In this document: piece after piece, positions 1-11,090 of the stretch
How the letters are laid out: each line of letters starts with the position of its first letter
Numbering within the stretch: position 1 is the stretch's first letter
Assembly (NCBI GenBank): GCA_033675265.1
Contig: JAUJYZ010001259.1
Coordinates: forward strand, 1 to 64,000
DNA: 64,000 nt
Source of the DNA: Actinostola sp. cb2023
Taxonomy: Eukaryota > Cnidaria > Anthozoa > Actiniaria > Actinostolidae
Reading direction: 5' to 3'
Translations under genes and position numbers: made by a program
The notes under the pieces: generated by a model
What the model was told of the DNA's origin: nothing
What the model saw: only the letters and a program-made list of their open reading frames with translations
Databases searched by the model: none

Positions 1-595
1 CTTTTACATTTCATTAGATCTCAAAACTGTCAAGAAAATGTCCCGATTGTTGGTAGATTGGTTGAGAAGGCTTTAGCAGAACCCTTGCATAATACAAATA
101 ATGCCCAGCAATATTTCAACAAACAATTGTTTTTTCTAGTTAATGATATTTCTCAAATACCAGAAAACATTAGGTCTGATTCAGATCTCAAAGATGACTC
201 ACCCTTTCTGCTATACCTCAATGCTATAAAGAGAGATGTTAAATGCACTTTATTTTACTCTAAAATTAAGACTTGGTTTGCAAATAGAAAAGCAATTTGA
301 ATATACATTTGTTGGTAAATGAGCATATTCTTTTGCCATAATGTTGAGATGCTGTCGCCATTTTCAGCAGGCAATCGGCATCATCTGATGATGTAGATAA
401 CCCTAAAGAAAAATGCAAGTTTTTCAACACATCCAAAATGTTTTTGGGTGTTGTAACACCAACCGTGTGGACAATTGGCTATGGCAATTGGATAACCCTA
501 ACCCTGGTTCAGGCCTTGGCATTAATACCATGCAGGGACGTGAAGCTAAGCATGTCAAAATTGCTGAAAATTCACTAAAACAAAAGATATTTTAG
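1..595 (+). pseudogene. Decayed transposon-like protein fragment running in from the left edge
   Basis: An open frame runs from base 1 to the stop at 298-300 without needing a start codon. It contains EKALAEPLHNTNNA and ends near KIKTWFANRKAI. Downstream, a second frame gives DAVAIFSRQ and then TPTVWTIGY near 345-490, and a third gives GLGINTMQGREAKH near 510-560. These three blocks occur in this order in a large, repeated and poorly named protein family I remember from cnidarian genomes, probably of transposon origin. The frame changes between blocks and the stops at 298 and 593 show the copy is broken. The start lies outside the window. Family assignment is from memory; the disruption is seen directly. 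Confidence 0.5.
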
Positions 596-977
596 TATTT
601 TAGATTCACTTCCAGATATTATACAGAATGACAACTCGGCTGCCAAAGACCATATTAGGGCCGTATAGAAATAGATGGATATAGATAGTTCAGATTCAGA
701 TTTTTTTTTTTAACATATGTTTTCTATTGATCCTGACAAAACAAAACAAAAAAGATAAATTCTTACAAGGTGTTCCATTAATTGAATTAGTTCTGTCACC
801 CGTACAAGAAATATATAACTTGATAATGGTCAATGTAAATTTGGAATTAAGTTGCTAAATCGGAAAACCTCAAGGACATACACAGACTAACGTTTTGTTA
901 TAAATACTTTAATTTAATTTTAGCGTGATAATTGTACCTAAGTATATAGTTTCTGCTGACAAAATAAATGTAGATGT
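596..977. other. Stretch without recognisable gene
   Basis: AT-rich sequence with a short T run near 702-711. It may be the decayed tail of the preceding coding fragment. No frame, repeat or splice pattern stands out. Confidence 0.4.
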
Positions 978-2011
978 TTAAGTAATGGTTCGCGTAAGAA
1001 CTACCGTGAAAACAATAGGCCTGGCGCAAAAGTAGCCGTTTCATTTAATCATATAAACCAATTATAGCTTCAGTTATCGTTGGTTATAACCCGATTCAGC
1101 GCGAAATTCATATTGTTTTCCTAAATATTTCGTAAAGAAGAATGATTGGGACTACAGAAACTTATTAGCAGATACATATAGTGATGGTTTATAAGTATCC
1201 ATTATTACAGATAATTCGTATGTGCGGAAATACCATTTATGACGAGAAATAACCCGTCCTTGGGATATCTGGGTTATATTTGAAATACAAGATGACATTT
1301 GGTAAGAATTTCTAAGACCCGATTGGGTCGGATAAAAGTACTTCACACCCGCGCGAAAAGACCCCTTGCTGCTCAACAAAGGAGTATTGATATTCTTAAA
1401 ATAGCCACACAAGGATTTTGTAATTGTCGTCGAAATATATCTTTGTTCAAACTTACAAGGAGTTTTGCAACTAAAGAATGGCTACAAATCGTCCAGCCAA
1501 CTTCCATGATCGGGCGAGCAATCTGAGTTCACTTCGCGACCTTCGCCATGCCGTAACGCCACATACGCAGCATGTGACGGGAGCGTCGAGAAATATATGA
1601 AAAAAAACTCCCCCCAAAAGTAGAAATTGCGAACTATTTACATCATATATGCTACATACACTATTTGCCAGTCTATATAACTTGAAAAACATTCGAAAAT
1701 TGAAGAAATTCAATGACTACAATGACCACTGGCTTGACTCATGCGATGGTGGACAACTCGGGAGACCGTCGTTATCCTTGTTCCGCACATACGATTTTCA
1801 CGAAAACTTCCCGAATGACATAACAATAGCATGGCTTCCAAATAAGGTATTAATATCGGGTAAATTCGGTGGAACTCGTACAGAAATCGTGAGATTTCGT
1901 TTTTTGACCAATGAGAACGAAGGATTTTAATTAGTTTATCCAATTATACAAAATAGCACAGCGCGTGCTTTGCGCTTCAGCACTTCTCTTCTTACGCGAA
2001 CCATTACTTAA
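978..2011. mobile_element. Non-autonomous DNA transposon with perfect 23-bp terminal inverted repeats
   Basis: The bases at 978-1000 are the exact reverse complement of 1989-2011. Both ends read TTAA followed by GTAATGGTTCGCG in the inward direction. The TTAA could be the target duplication (piggyBac- or Kolobok-type insertion), or a TA within it could be (Tc1/mariner-type). The interior of about 1 kb has only short overlapping frames and no transposase motif, so the element is probably mobilised in trans. The perfect arms suggest a fairly recent insertion. Confidence 0.75.
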
Positions 2012-2072
2012 TGCATAACATAAGAATTATAAATACTTTATTAAATATTATATAAAATAAGTTATCAATATG

Positions 2073-2348
2073 TATACAGCCCTTTGCAAAAATTATGTAA
2101 AAGCAATATAGATCGATATATCAATATATCGGGTGCATTGTGGGTAATTTTCATCATAAAATGGCTGAATAAGCCTTCTAAAGTTCAATTTTTTCAATTA
2201 TTTTTTCACATACATACTACAAAGGTTACTTGGGTTTAGATTCAGGTTTAATAATAGCTAAAGTCAAAGTATTAAGATTATGCAAATTACTATATATCGA
2301 TATATCGATATATTAGGATTTTACAGAATTTTTGCAAATCGCTATAGC
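2073..2348. mobile_element. Tc1/mariner-like MITE with ATCGATATAT core
   Basis: The left end reads TATACAGCCCTTTGCAAAAA and the right end is an imperfect reverse complement (TTTTTGCAAATCGCTATAGC). The interior contains GATATATCAATATATCG followed by GGTGCATTGTGGGTAAT. The same end and subterminal sequence recur in the large element at 56963-59836, so this looks like a short derivative of that family. TA target sites and a CAG start fit Tc1/mariner ends. It has no coding capacity. Confidence 0.6.
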
Positions 2349-3130
2349 TAAATAAATATGTATTAATGAAAGAACTGTTCACTTAATCACAATCATTAAA
2401 TAATTGGTACTATGCATTGTACATAATCACATTGTATGGAAATAGAGCAATACTGAAATTAAATTTCTTCAGAAACTCATAAGGGATAACATGTAACAAC
2501 CATACATTTCTTTGATAACACGCTCCGGAATATTCAAATTAGCAAACTAGCATTTTATGACCATATTTGCTAATGATAAATGTTCTTTCAAAATGACAGA
2601 GAAACATTCGCATCTTCATGTTGCTCATTTTCCAACAGCTGATAGTGACCTAATTCCAGCACACAGTAACTTACTAAACTCACAGCTCATGTCAGGGCAA
2701 TTTTCTGGTAAGGACACGTTTGAATCATAGCTCGAATTTTACAGAGACTTGTACACAAGCAGTCATTATTTATCACCTAAGTAGAATACTGAATACATTG
2801 TTAATCATTTTTTCTGGATGTGGTAGAAAGCATATGAAAGAGCGATAAATGCTTTGAAAATAAATCGACCTACTGTTTTCAGTCATGGCGATGCAAAATG
2901 TTTTGAAGGTGATCGTTACTGAATTACTCAGTTTCTCTCAATTCAAATAATTTGTTCTCTGTGACCGATCTCTGCATCACCTACAATTCCATGACGACTT
3001 TTTGCCAAAAGACAATATTTTCAAGATGGTGTTATGCTATTACGCTCTGGCGCATGGCAGTAATTGAAAGCATGTAAACTTGTACTCCGTTCTGGAGCTC
3101 TTGTTCTCCTATTCTGAAAACATGAAAAAT
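2349..3130. other. Intergenic stretch, nothing recognised
   Basis: About 780 bases of AT-rich sequence with no open frame of note, no inverted repeat seen by eye and no family recognised. Confidence 0.4.
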
Positions 3131-3137
3131 AAAGTCG

Positions 3138-3533
3138 TTGAAACTGGTTGCTCTAAAGTTTCCACTTCCACAGAGAAATCTCATCATGCATGACATATTT
3201 GGAGGTCCCGCTAATCAGGCTGCTAAGAACTGTCTCTACGGATGTGAGTCAGTAGAGGATTTTTACCAACAATTCAGGACCCTTAAGTGCAAGTGGCCAA
3301 TCATGGAATGCCAGTTTACCAGGAACATCTCTCCCAAACACGTTTGTCACTTACTTCGAGGCATACAAGGAGAAACAGTTCCACGACAAGACGATCAATA
3401 TGGTCAGGCGAAAAGCGCAAATCGAGGGAGAAAATCCCACAGAATGGCTGGATTTCCTTTCAAAGGCAGAAATTGATGCCTATAGAGAACGACAAAGGCA
3501 AAATGCTGCACTCACCACTTACCTGCCTTACTG
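3138..3533 (+). pseudogene. Frameshifted transposon-like coding fragment
   Basis: Frame 3 gives GGPANQAAKNCLYGCESVED and then FYQQFRTLKCKW (3200-3300). At about 3304 the protein-like reading moves to another frame: ASLPGTSLPNTFVTYFEAY, later EWLDFLSKAEIDAYRERQRQ, ending at a TGA near 3533. Composition and residue order look like one former protein broken by at least one frameshift. I do not recognise the family with certainty; repeat-associated proteins of this flavour are common in cnidarian genomes. Confidence 0.4.
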
Positions 3534-4139
3534 AATTCAATTCATTGCAGGGTTGACATTGCACAACACTGGTAGGGTAAAATCTGGGCTTAACTGGATT
3601 AGATGAGGACTGACGCTACATGGGTTTCCTTAATACACAGGGGATTAACCCTGCCATATCAAGAAATGTGTGCTATTTGAAAGCATTCTCGAGGACTGGG
3701 CGCTAATAACTTTGCGACCTGGCAAAGAGGAATCATGAATAATAATGAGAAACAAACATGGCGGACGAAGAGAGCAGTTGATGCTCGTTATAGGAGTTTA
3801 GAAGTGTATTTATGCACTGTTTGTCATCCAAGATACGCGCGTTTTGGCTTGAAATCGACTCTTTGGCAATTGTTTTCTCAATTGGCTTTCTTTTTAGTTG
3901 TAATTTATTCAATTAAGAGAGAATTACTTCAATTTTCAGGTGCAGCTTAGAGGACAAGTTCAGAAAACAACGTTGTAAGGCTACAAGATAAGTATAGTTT
4001 ATTTGCCCTTATCCTTTTAAGATTTTCAACGAATGAAACCTGAAGCTTTTGGCGAGCTTTTGGGATGCCTTATTTGGAAATTAGCTAAGTTTTGGCAGTA
4101 TTTTCAAAACTTTTAGGTCGTGTGTTTTGGTTTTTCAAA
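3534..4139. other. Intergenic stretch with an ATGGCGGAC mini-frame
   Basis: No convincing gene. An ATGGCGGAC start context at about 3759 opens a frame that stops after seven codons. A longer 71-codon frame (3735-3950) has no recognisable content and is probably chance. Confidence 0.35.
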
Positions 4140-5354
4140 ATGGCTGATGTCCTTATGACACATTTTCGTGTTCATCCGCCATTAAAACGACAAAAGATTG
4201 TAAATACTGCAATTGTAGGCCTTAGTGGCGTTTCTAGTGAAGATTTTATTCGTTACCAAAGAACAACAGATGCCGAAATACTGAAATTGAAGAGACTCGT
4301 TTCACAACAGGACAGCCGGTTGGCGAAGCTGCAAAATGAGAATGTTATGCTAAAGGAATCCTTAAAACCATTTCACAAGTCAATCAAACCTTTTAGTGAA
4401 TTACATCGTTGCACTAAAGCACATAAAATTCATGATTTAAAGAAGTGGTTAGCGAACAACTTCCAGAGACTTCCTCAAACCTGGAAGGTCGAAGAGGTTG
4501 GCAATATCCTTGGTTTATGTTATTATAATACCTATAATATAATACTGTATAGTTTTACTTGCTAGTACTTTGTTTTTAATTCGTAAGTGCTTACAATTTA
4601 TTTTGATTTCAATTTTGGCCAGGTAAAGATCAACATAGAGGGTACAACTATTGATTTACCCTTTGAGAAAAACCCTGAAGAAGCTACCCATAATGATGTG
4701 GTGGAGCGTGTCCAGAGCCCTTAAGGCAAGTTCTTGTGATAAAGTCATTGGATTATTTAAGAAAGTTACCCATGAACATATATATGTGTAGCCCTTTCAA
4801 AATAATTGTAATAATTGATATTATGTACGTCTAGGCTAAGGATGATGGCAATTGTTGCTGATGCTGCATATCATGAGCTAAAGCTTGTTCCTGGTGTGAA
4901 TTTACCACCAATTAATAGAATAAAGGAAGAGAGGAAGAAGCAGAATGCTATAATTCCTATCTATGAACTTCATAAGGTTTGTGTTAAAAGCCAAATGTCT
5001 AAGTTACAACTTGTACCAATGCTTTATGTTCAGATTGATACATGTAGGTAAATTATAGTAACTGGTCAATATTTTATTTAGCCCATGAAATAAATGTTGG
5101 ATTAATCATGTACATCATGTAACTTATAGTAACTTTTTTTTACTTTGCTAGAACACTTTGTTGAATATTTTTTTCAGGATTTAGGCATCATGGGCTGCTC
5201 TAGAAGCATTAGAAGCATTATTGAGTACGTTTCCCAGGATCCAGCATATTCCGAGTCCTTTAACAATGAAGTTGTTACCTTGCGATATGGCAGACAGACA
5301 ACAAAAAAGTTAGGAAGTACCATGGCTACAGGAATACTGCATTTATTTGTATGA
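4140..5354 (+). pseudogene. Decayed multi-exon gene or element: coiled-coil N-terminus plus exon fragments
   Basis: An ATG at 4140 begins MADVLMTHFRVHPP and continues to about 4496 through a probable coiled coil (ILKLKRLVSQQDSRLAKLQN). Further protein-like blocks follow. One at 4622 after a CAG acceptor reads VKINIEGTTIDLPFEKNPEE. One at 4835-4976 is bounded by TAG and GTTTGT and reads AYHELKLVPGVNLPP, then INRIKEERKK. One starts at 5178 after TTTTCAG and contains IIEYVSQDPAYSESFNNE. The AYHEL block resembles a segment of the same repeated family seen at 1-595. Stops at 4721 and 5352 and unmatched frames argue for decay. The exon limits are my inference. Confidence 0.4.
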
Positions 5355-5462
5355 TGGTCAGTTTAATTGAGTTAATATTAATAATATTCATAACAAGTTA
5401 AATATATTAAGGGTTTCCTTGTATGTAGGCATATATTAAATAAGTTATTATCCTATACATAT

Positions 5463-5575
5463 TACATCTCAGCCAATCAGAGCTCACCATTTCTATGAAA
5501 TACAGAGCGGTATTTCATAGAAAAATCTATGAAATACAGAGCGGTATTTCATAGTTTGTATTAGCCAATCAAAAT
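5463..5575 (+). promoter_or_regulatory. Two 28-bp palindromes framed by CCAAT boxes, upstream of the recombinase gene
   Basis: Two identical sites lie at 5493-5520 and 5527-5554, 34 bp apart. Each has an 11-bp arm CTATGAAATAC, a 6-bp spacer AGAGCG and the inverted arm GTATTTCATAG. AGCCAATCA occurs on both sides (5471-5479 and 5563-5571), matching the CCAAT box bound by NF-Y. The second palindrome ends 139 bp before the ATG at 5694. Inverted arms around a 6-8 bp spacer is the usual layout of a tyrosine-recombinase core site, so these may be recombination sites. They could equally be transcription-factor operators in the promoter. Confidence 0.6.
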
Positions 5576-5693
5576 GTTGTAAATGTTTCCCGCTTTTTTC
5601 TTCCACTGGACGCGCTCGCGTCGTGTTGCTAAATCGACCAATATTTGCATAAAATTGTTTTTCATTTCGAAAAAGCGATTCAAAGCGTTAAAC

Positions 5694-7085
5694 ATGGCTT
5701 CAAGTTCTTCAAATCTTCCTTCGCTTTCAGAAGAAGCATTAGATGATTTTATTGAGTCGCAAAAGAATGCAAGAACAAAAAAGAAAACAACAGTCGACAC
5801 GACGAAATTCATGGCATTTATTTCTAATGAACCGTACAACGAAACTGGAAAAGTAGAAACGCTAAGTACAGAACGACTTGACTTTCTTTTGAGTCATTTC
5901 ATAATGGAAATACGAAAACCAGATGGCGCCGAATACGAGCCCGACACTCTTACCTCCTACAGAAACTCCATTGAAAGGTTTTTAAAAGAGAAAAACTATC
6001 AGTACTCTCTCATAACTTCACAAGAATTTAAGTGGCATAGGGATATTTTGAATGCCAAGAGAAAGCAACTACGAAGCGACGGGCTTGGGAGAAAACCCAA
6101 TGCGAGAAACTCACTTACTGAAGCTGACAGGAAAAAGCTTTGTGAAAGCGGGCAAATGTCAACGAGCAGCCCTGTTAGTCTAATGAACTTGATATGGTAC
6201 AACAACGCAATGTATTTTGGATTGAGAGGTTTCCAAGAACATTACGACTTAAAATGGAATGACATCGAGTTGAAAGAAACGAGCGACGGTAAACAGTACC
6301 TGGAGTATACTGAAAGAGTTTCTAAAACAAGAAACGGAGAAAGTAGCAACAACGAGAGAAAAATCAAACCAAAAGCCTATGCAACAGGTACCGAAACGTG
6401 TCCTGTTCGGGTTTATTTATCGTACAAAGAGCACAGGCCAAGGGAGATGCGACAAGACGAATCGCCATTTTACCTTGCTATTATTCACAAACCGTCCTCA
6501 GTTCTATGGTACAAAAACAGTCGAATGGGTCAAAATAAGCTACAAAGTATTCTGAAGGATATGGCAAAATATGCAGGACTTACAACGCCAAATATTTCAA
6601 ATCACAGTGCTCGAAAAACACTGATAAGAACCCTTCGAGATGAACAGGTGCCACCTACTGATATCATACAGATTACAGGACACAAAAACTTGGAATCAAT
6701 TCTAAGCTATGATGTATTGAGTGAAAAGAATCAAGAAAACATGTCTTCTCTTATATCTAAAAGTGTTGAGAAGAGCGATTTGGAGACTACCAAATCAACA
6801 AAATCAAAGACATCGCCTTCATCATCTACATGTACAACAGCAACAGTACCTTTCGCACCTGTTCAACATAACCAGTTGAGCACAGCCAACACTAGTAATA
6901 GTCTGACAAACAGTTTTCCTAATATCTTTGCCTCTGGTTCTGTAGTCAAAGGTAGTAAAGTAAACATTACTTTTGTAAGTGGCAACTGCTACAATCGGCA
7001 TGATCAGACGGAGAGTATAAGCCCACAATACAAACCAAAGAAGTATCGGCGTATTATCGAATCGAGCGACAGTAGTCAAGATTAA
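5694..7085 (+). CDS. Crypton-like tyrosine recombinase, intact ORF
   Basis: A single-exon frame of 463 residues starting MASSSSNLPSLSEEALDDF. I chose the ATG at 5694 because the frame upstream of it is low in coding character. Residues 55-135 resemble the helical DNA-binding (SAM-like) part of tyrosine recombinases. The catalytic set appears intact: R178 in FGLRGFQEH, a candidate Lys K211, H304 and R307 in NHSARKT, H330 in ITGHKN and the nucleophile Y339 in ILSYD. The C-terminal 110 residues are Ser/Thr-rich. The region from about residue 165 matches the DUF3504-type recombinase fold shared by Crypton elements and their domesticated vertebrate relatives (ZMYM, QRICH1 and KIAA1958 groups). An AATAAA lies at 7265. 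It probably cuts and rejoins element DNA. The open frame and complete catalytic residues suggest a recently active copy. Confidence 0.85.
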   Translation: MASSSSNLPSLSEEALDDFIESQKNARTKKKTTVDTTKFMAFISNEPYNETGKVETLSTERLDFLLSHFIMEIRKPDGAEYEPDTLTSYRNSIERFLKEKNYQYSLITSQEFKWHRDILNAKRKQLRSDGLGRKPNARNSLTEADRKKLCESGQMSTSSPVSLMNLIWYNNAMYFGLRGFQEHYDLKWNDIELKETSDGKQYLEYTERVSKTRNGESSNNERKIKPKAYATGTETCPVRVYLSYKEHRPREMRQDESPFYLAIIHKPSSVLWYKNSRMGQNKLQSILKDMAKYAGLTTPNISNHSARKTLIRTLRDEQVPPTDIIQITGHKNLESILSYDVLSEKNQENMSSLISKSVEKSDLETTKSTKSKTSPSSSTCTTATVPFAPVQHNQLSTANTSNSLTNSFPNIFASGSVVKGSKVNITFVSGNCYNRHDQTESISPQYKPKKYRRIIESSDSSQD

Positions 7086-7323
7086 ACCAGTACTCAGATT
7101 AAAAAGTTCACGTGTTTAATCGATCATATTTATAGTGTAAAACATTCAACAGTTAACAGTGGGATGTATTTCTATTGCACTTTAATGAACTATATCTTAC
7201 ACGTACAATATACAATACAACGTTTCAATTTATATGTCAGCATATGTTTTTTCAAAAAAAATTCAATAAAACAGTTTCGTTAAAAAGCGTAGCCTTTGAG
7301 ATGTAATATGTATAGGATAATAT

Positions 7324-7481
7324 GGTTATTCCATGGTTTTCTATGGAATACGGGCGGAAATTTCACTCAAAAATTATATTATTTGGTATACAACTCGCCT
7401 AAAGGCTCGTTGTATACACCAAATAATATAATTTTTTCGTGAAATATCCGCCCGTATTCCATAGAAAACCATGGAATAACC
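7324..7481. repeat. 158-bp hairpin downstream of the recombinase
   Basis: A near-perfect palindrome whose outer arms begin GGTTATTCCATGGTTTTC, with a short loop around 7397-7409 (CTCGCCTAAAGGCTCG). Inside each arm is CTATGGAATAC followed by GGGCGG, close to the arm and spacer of the palindromes at 5493-5554. It could be the right-hand end of the Crypton-like element or an independent hairpin MITE of the kind seen at 21850 and 36575. Confidence 0.7.
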
Positions 7482-7540
7482 AGTAAATATTCCATGGATA
7501 CCGCTTTCTGTTAGCTATGTAGGAATTGTGTACTTTCATA

Positions 7541-7590
7541 ACCCTGAAGATGGCCGCAATGGCCGAAAGCTTGGTTCATTAAACAAATTT
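7541..7590 (+). ncRNA. Hammerhead-ribozyme-like core, possible 3-prime end of a retroelement
   Basis: CTGAAGA (7544-7550) and GAAA (7565-7568) enclose GGCC-GCAAT-GGCC, giving the order CUGANGA, stem II, GAAA of a hammerhead core with one extra U. The copy at 11901 has GGAC/GTCC in stem II, a paired change. A closing stem I and a good stem III are not obvious. It may therefore simply be a conserved retroelement tail, as Penelope-like elements carry. Confidence 0.35.
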
Positions 7591-9300
7591 TAAATGCAGA
7601 TGAAGCCACTACAATTTATTTAAGTTAAATATACTTTCAGGATTGATACAAGGAAAGTGACTGTATTTGACGGTATTTGATTGGCTCCGAATTTTATTGA
7701 AATATTCTATTCACACTGTTATTACACACTCATCTCCATAGAGACAGTAGCCACAAAAAGAAGAACATATTTGTAGGTGGTTGAAGATATATTCCTGAAG
7801 GAAAGGTAAGATAAGATGGTGAGAACATTCCTTCCTTTGGTTTTGTACAGCCACGGATGTGTTAGTACCACAGAAGAATATTAAAGTGCGTCTCAAACGT
7901 ATACCAGTCTGGAATTAGGCCTAAAGCTAAAATACGTTTCCATATAATCACCCTGTCATCCGACTATATGTCATTTGCAGCCAGTCAGGCAAACATGGAC
8001 ATTCATCTCAGCAACCTCAACTTATTGTCTGATTATTAATGCGATATTTAAGTCATGACTTTTACAAATGATCTCCGTTCAATGAAGATATATTTTTTAT
8101 CACCAAGCTTCTACATGTTCACGGAATGCTCATGTGGATTGAAACATATTTTCCATAAGTAAAACTGTTTATTTCATTATCGTCTGTTTGCAGCATTTCA
8201 GTGTTGACATTTTCAGTTCCATGGTTAGTCCTCACAAGTCTTGGAGCACCTATGTAGTATAAAGTAGTTATAACTTCATAAGTCTCAAAACTTAAGCCAA
8301 TCATTTTATTCTATTCCACATTATTAGACACCAATCAACTGTGACCATTTTTCAAATATAAATCAAACTATACCGTGTATTGCTTTAACACAGTCAATGA
8401 AATACTGTGCTACGACAGCTGGGTTAATATTTGTTGAAGCGACCACATAACTCGTCTTGAGTAGCTTAAATATTTAACGCATTTGATACACAGGCCATCC
8501 ATAATCAGAATGCAAAGATAATAACCAACCAATCATAAAAAGTCATTTTGTATATTACCCATCAATACAACCATGGATGTAGAAGCAATATGGCTTTAAT
8601 TTGTGATACCCATCAATATGCCAACAATAGTTAGGTCCCTGTTGAGAAGTATTTTTGTACCTTAATTTTTCAGATACATTAAAGGGGGACTAGCACGTAA
8701 ATTTGTCAGATAGCGGTCGATTTTCCGAATTGAAAATATACAAACTTCCAAACTTTCAAAGTGTTCTCCCAACATCCCGCGTGTTTGTAAAAGTGAATAT
8801 AAACACGGAAAATGTGTTGTATTGTTGAAGAGATTAGACAACGTCAACTGCATTATTGTAACACTGCTTGAATTTAAAGTCAAAATTGTCACTTCCTGTA
8901 TGAAAAGTTGTATGATATGATTCATTAACCTATTTGAACTCAAAAACTCCTAAGAGCAAAAGAAATAAAAAAAAGAAAGTCTACCCAATACGGCGACAGC
9001 TAAGTGAAACTGAGTGATCTAGAAGAACATTTTTAACTAAAGTTTATAAGAGTTATTGATTTTTCTATATTACTGTATAGTGTAGATTTTATAATATTTT
9101 TCAAACTTGTTTGTCAAGATATTGATTATTTTTTTGAGTGTAAATAAATTACTTGGTCATGTTATTAATCTGGTGTTTAGTGGCAAACTGCACTAATTAA
9201 CTAGGCATTGATTAATGCATGCAGTCATGCTGATTTCATCTCGGTAGCCAAATGAAACTTTGTACATGTAGTTGATTCAATTGAGGCTTTTATGTTACAT
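7591..9300. other. Intergenic stretch with one shared repeat
   Basis: No gene supported. Bases about 7726-7758 (minus strand) carry TGGCTACTGTCTCTATGGAG, which recurs on the plus strand at about 44310-44335. At 8683 there is TTAAAGGGGGACTAGCAC, like the end of a TTAA element, but I could not find a partner end. Confidence 0.4.
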
Positions 9301-9346
9301 TTTGTTACATTATAGTGTTCTCAGGTGTTCCTAATTCCTGGATGAT

Positions 9347-9685
9347 CATCCAGGCTTTTTATCCAGGCTTTCCTGGGTTATCCAGGCTTTTTATCCAGGC
9401 TTTCCTGGGTTATCCAGGCTTTTTATCCAGGCTTTCCTGGGTTATCCAGGCTTTTTATCCAGGCTCTCCTGGGTTATCCAGGCTTTTTATCCAGGCTTTC
9501 CTGGGTTATCCAGGCTTTTTATCCAGGCTTTCCTGGGTTATCCAGGCTTTTTATCCAGGCTTTCCTGGGTTATCCAGGCTTTTTATCCAGGATGTCCTGG
9601 GTTATCCAGGCTTTTTATCCAGGCTTTCCTGGGAAATCCAGGCTTTCCTGGGAAATCCAGGCTTTCCTGGATAATCCAGGCTTTT
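9347..9685. repeat. 32-bp minisatellite (CCAGGCTTT)
   Basis: About ten copies of a 32-bp unit made of CCAGGCTTTTTAT and CCAGGCTTTCCTGGGTTAT, degenerating at the right end. Each unit holds three CCAGG (or CCTGG) motifs. Because 32 is not a multiple of three, the array cycles through all frames and gives a 119-codon open frame of low complexity. I regard that as a by-product, not a gene. Confidence 0.9.
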
Positions 9686-9999
9686 TGCAATGGTTCAGCC
9701 TGTTCCAGACTTTAGAAATTAGTTATATAAGTATAATGTAGAAGTTTCATGACGAAATTATATATATCTGCGAAGTTATGCACGATTTAAATTCTGAAAA
9801 AAATTAAAACGAGGCTTGCAACGCATGACGGCAAAATCCCAAACTAAAGTCTATAAATGTCATCCCCGATAACTTTTTGAGATTTTATCCTATACCATCG
9901 AAACTTTCCAGAAATGTTCTTTCAGACATACTCTTTGAGATATTATAGGCTGTTTGCACCAGAAAGAAACCAGTTTGCTGATCTTAAAAATCAGTACGC

Positions 10000-10345
10000 G
10001 TGAGAAGAATGGTCACGCTTTGTGGAAATTGCGATCACTTGAAAACATACCCTTGGTGCTATTTCAATGTAATCAATGAAGGCCTCCAGCCTCTTGGTTA
10101 TGAGCTTACTGAATCTGTCAAAAATCACATTGGCATAGCACTGAGGATACCCGTGTACAGGTTCGCAAAGCAAGTAAAATCCCCAAACAAAAAAATCCAG
10201 AGATGACATTAACTCTTCAACTTGGAATAGCATCAGTGTCAGTGAAGAAGAAATTGTGCAAAAAACAGAAGATCTGATTCAAAACAGGTGCACAGAGCTT
10301 GTAGACATTGAACATAAATTGAAAGAATTGTAACACAAATTGGAA
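10000..10345 (+). pseudogene. Unidentified decayed coding fragment
   Basis: The frame from 10000 gives MVTLCGNCDHLKTYPWCYFN and then ESVKNHIGIALRIPVYRFAK, stopping at 10204. Just downstream another frame reads NSISVSEEEIVQKTEDLIQN and then LVDIEHKLKEL before a stop at 10330. The composition looks protein-like on both sides of the break. It may belong with the fragments at 10916 and 12030 as one eroded element. The family is not recognised. Confidence 0.3.
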
Positions 10346-10915
10346 CAATTTGAAGAACAAAGTGCCATGGTCTATGAAATATCGTTCCAGATGGCTGGAA
10401 GGTTGATTGCCAGTGTGCTGGATTGACTAGCCTCGTGTTCATGTGGAAACACAAAAGCATTTTCACCTGTATGAGAGGCTACTCTTGACTTCCGTCCAGA
10501 ACAATTGCAATTGAAATAATGGACGCCATTATTGCATTCAGTCTAATGTCAAGGTGAAATATGAACAAGTAATCTATGTTTTCAGTGAAATATATATCCC
10601 ATTAATTCACATTAGATGATGGTTATTTATATAAGCAATTTAGCTCAGACTTAAATTCACTGAAATGATTATTATTTAATATAGATACATCCTCATCAAA
10701 ATCATCATTACAAAGGAAAAATAAGGTATTTTTCCAGAAAACGTCATGATCTTACAACAATGATTTGTACGTGACAATAATTATTATTGGTGGTGACAAA
10801 AGATTCTTCTGATTCTTTTAAGATTCTTAAAAGATCATGTGAAACACTCTTGATTTCACTCCTCTAGTTATTTCAATTATTTGATGTATACATGTACTTT
10901 TATTTCTCTTTTTTA

Positions 10916-11090
10916 GAATTGCCATAGCTGTGGTGAAGAGCAACCCATTGCCCCAAAATATGTGTAAGCTGCAACATTCCTTTTGAGAGGAAATCAAATA
11001 GTAACGAGGCCATCAGAAAGATTGGTGCTTCCAACATCACCCAACAGAGACACTTGATGGAGAAACGTGCATGTGTATTTTTTTTCCCTA
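10916..11090 (+). pseudogene. Exon-like remnant with a CxxC knuckle
   Basis: After a pyrimidine-rich CTTTTTTAG acceptor the frame reads NCHSCGEEQPIAPKYV, then shifts. The downstream frame reads SCNIPFERKSNSNEAIRKIG, then QRHLMEKRAC. The two CxxC/C groups suggest a small zinc-binding segment. The frame break near 10962 shows it is not intact. Confidence 0.3.

Noticed and set aside
1152..1943. Several 75-93 codon ORFs inside the 978-2011 element
   Set aside because: They overlap on both strands, none has a recognisable motif and none spans the element as a transposase would.
5561..5839. Minus-strand 92-codon ORF over the recombinase start
   Set aside because: Shadow of the recombinase frame, which has catalytic motifs and a good ATG.
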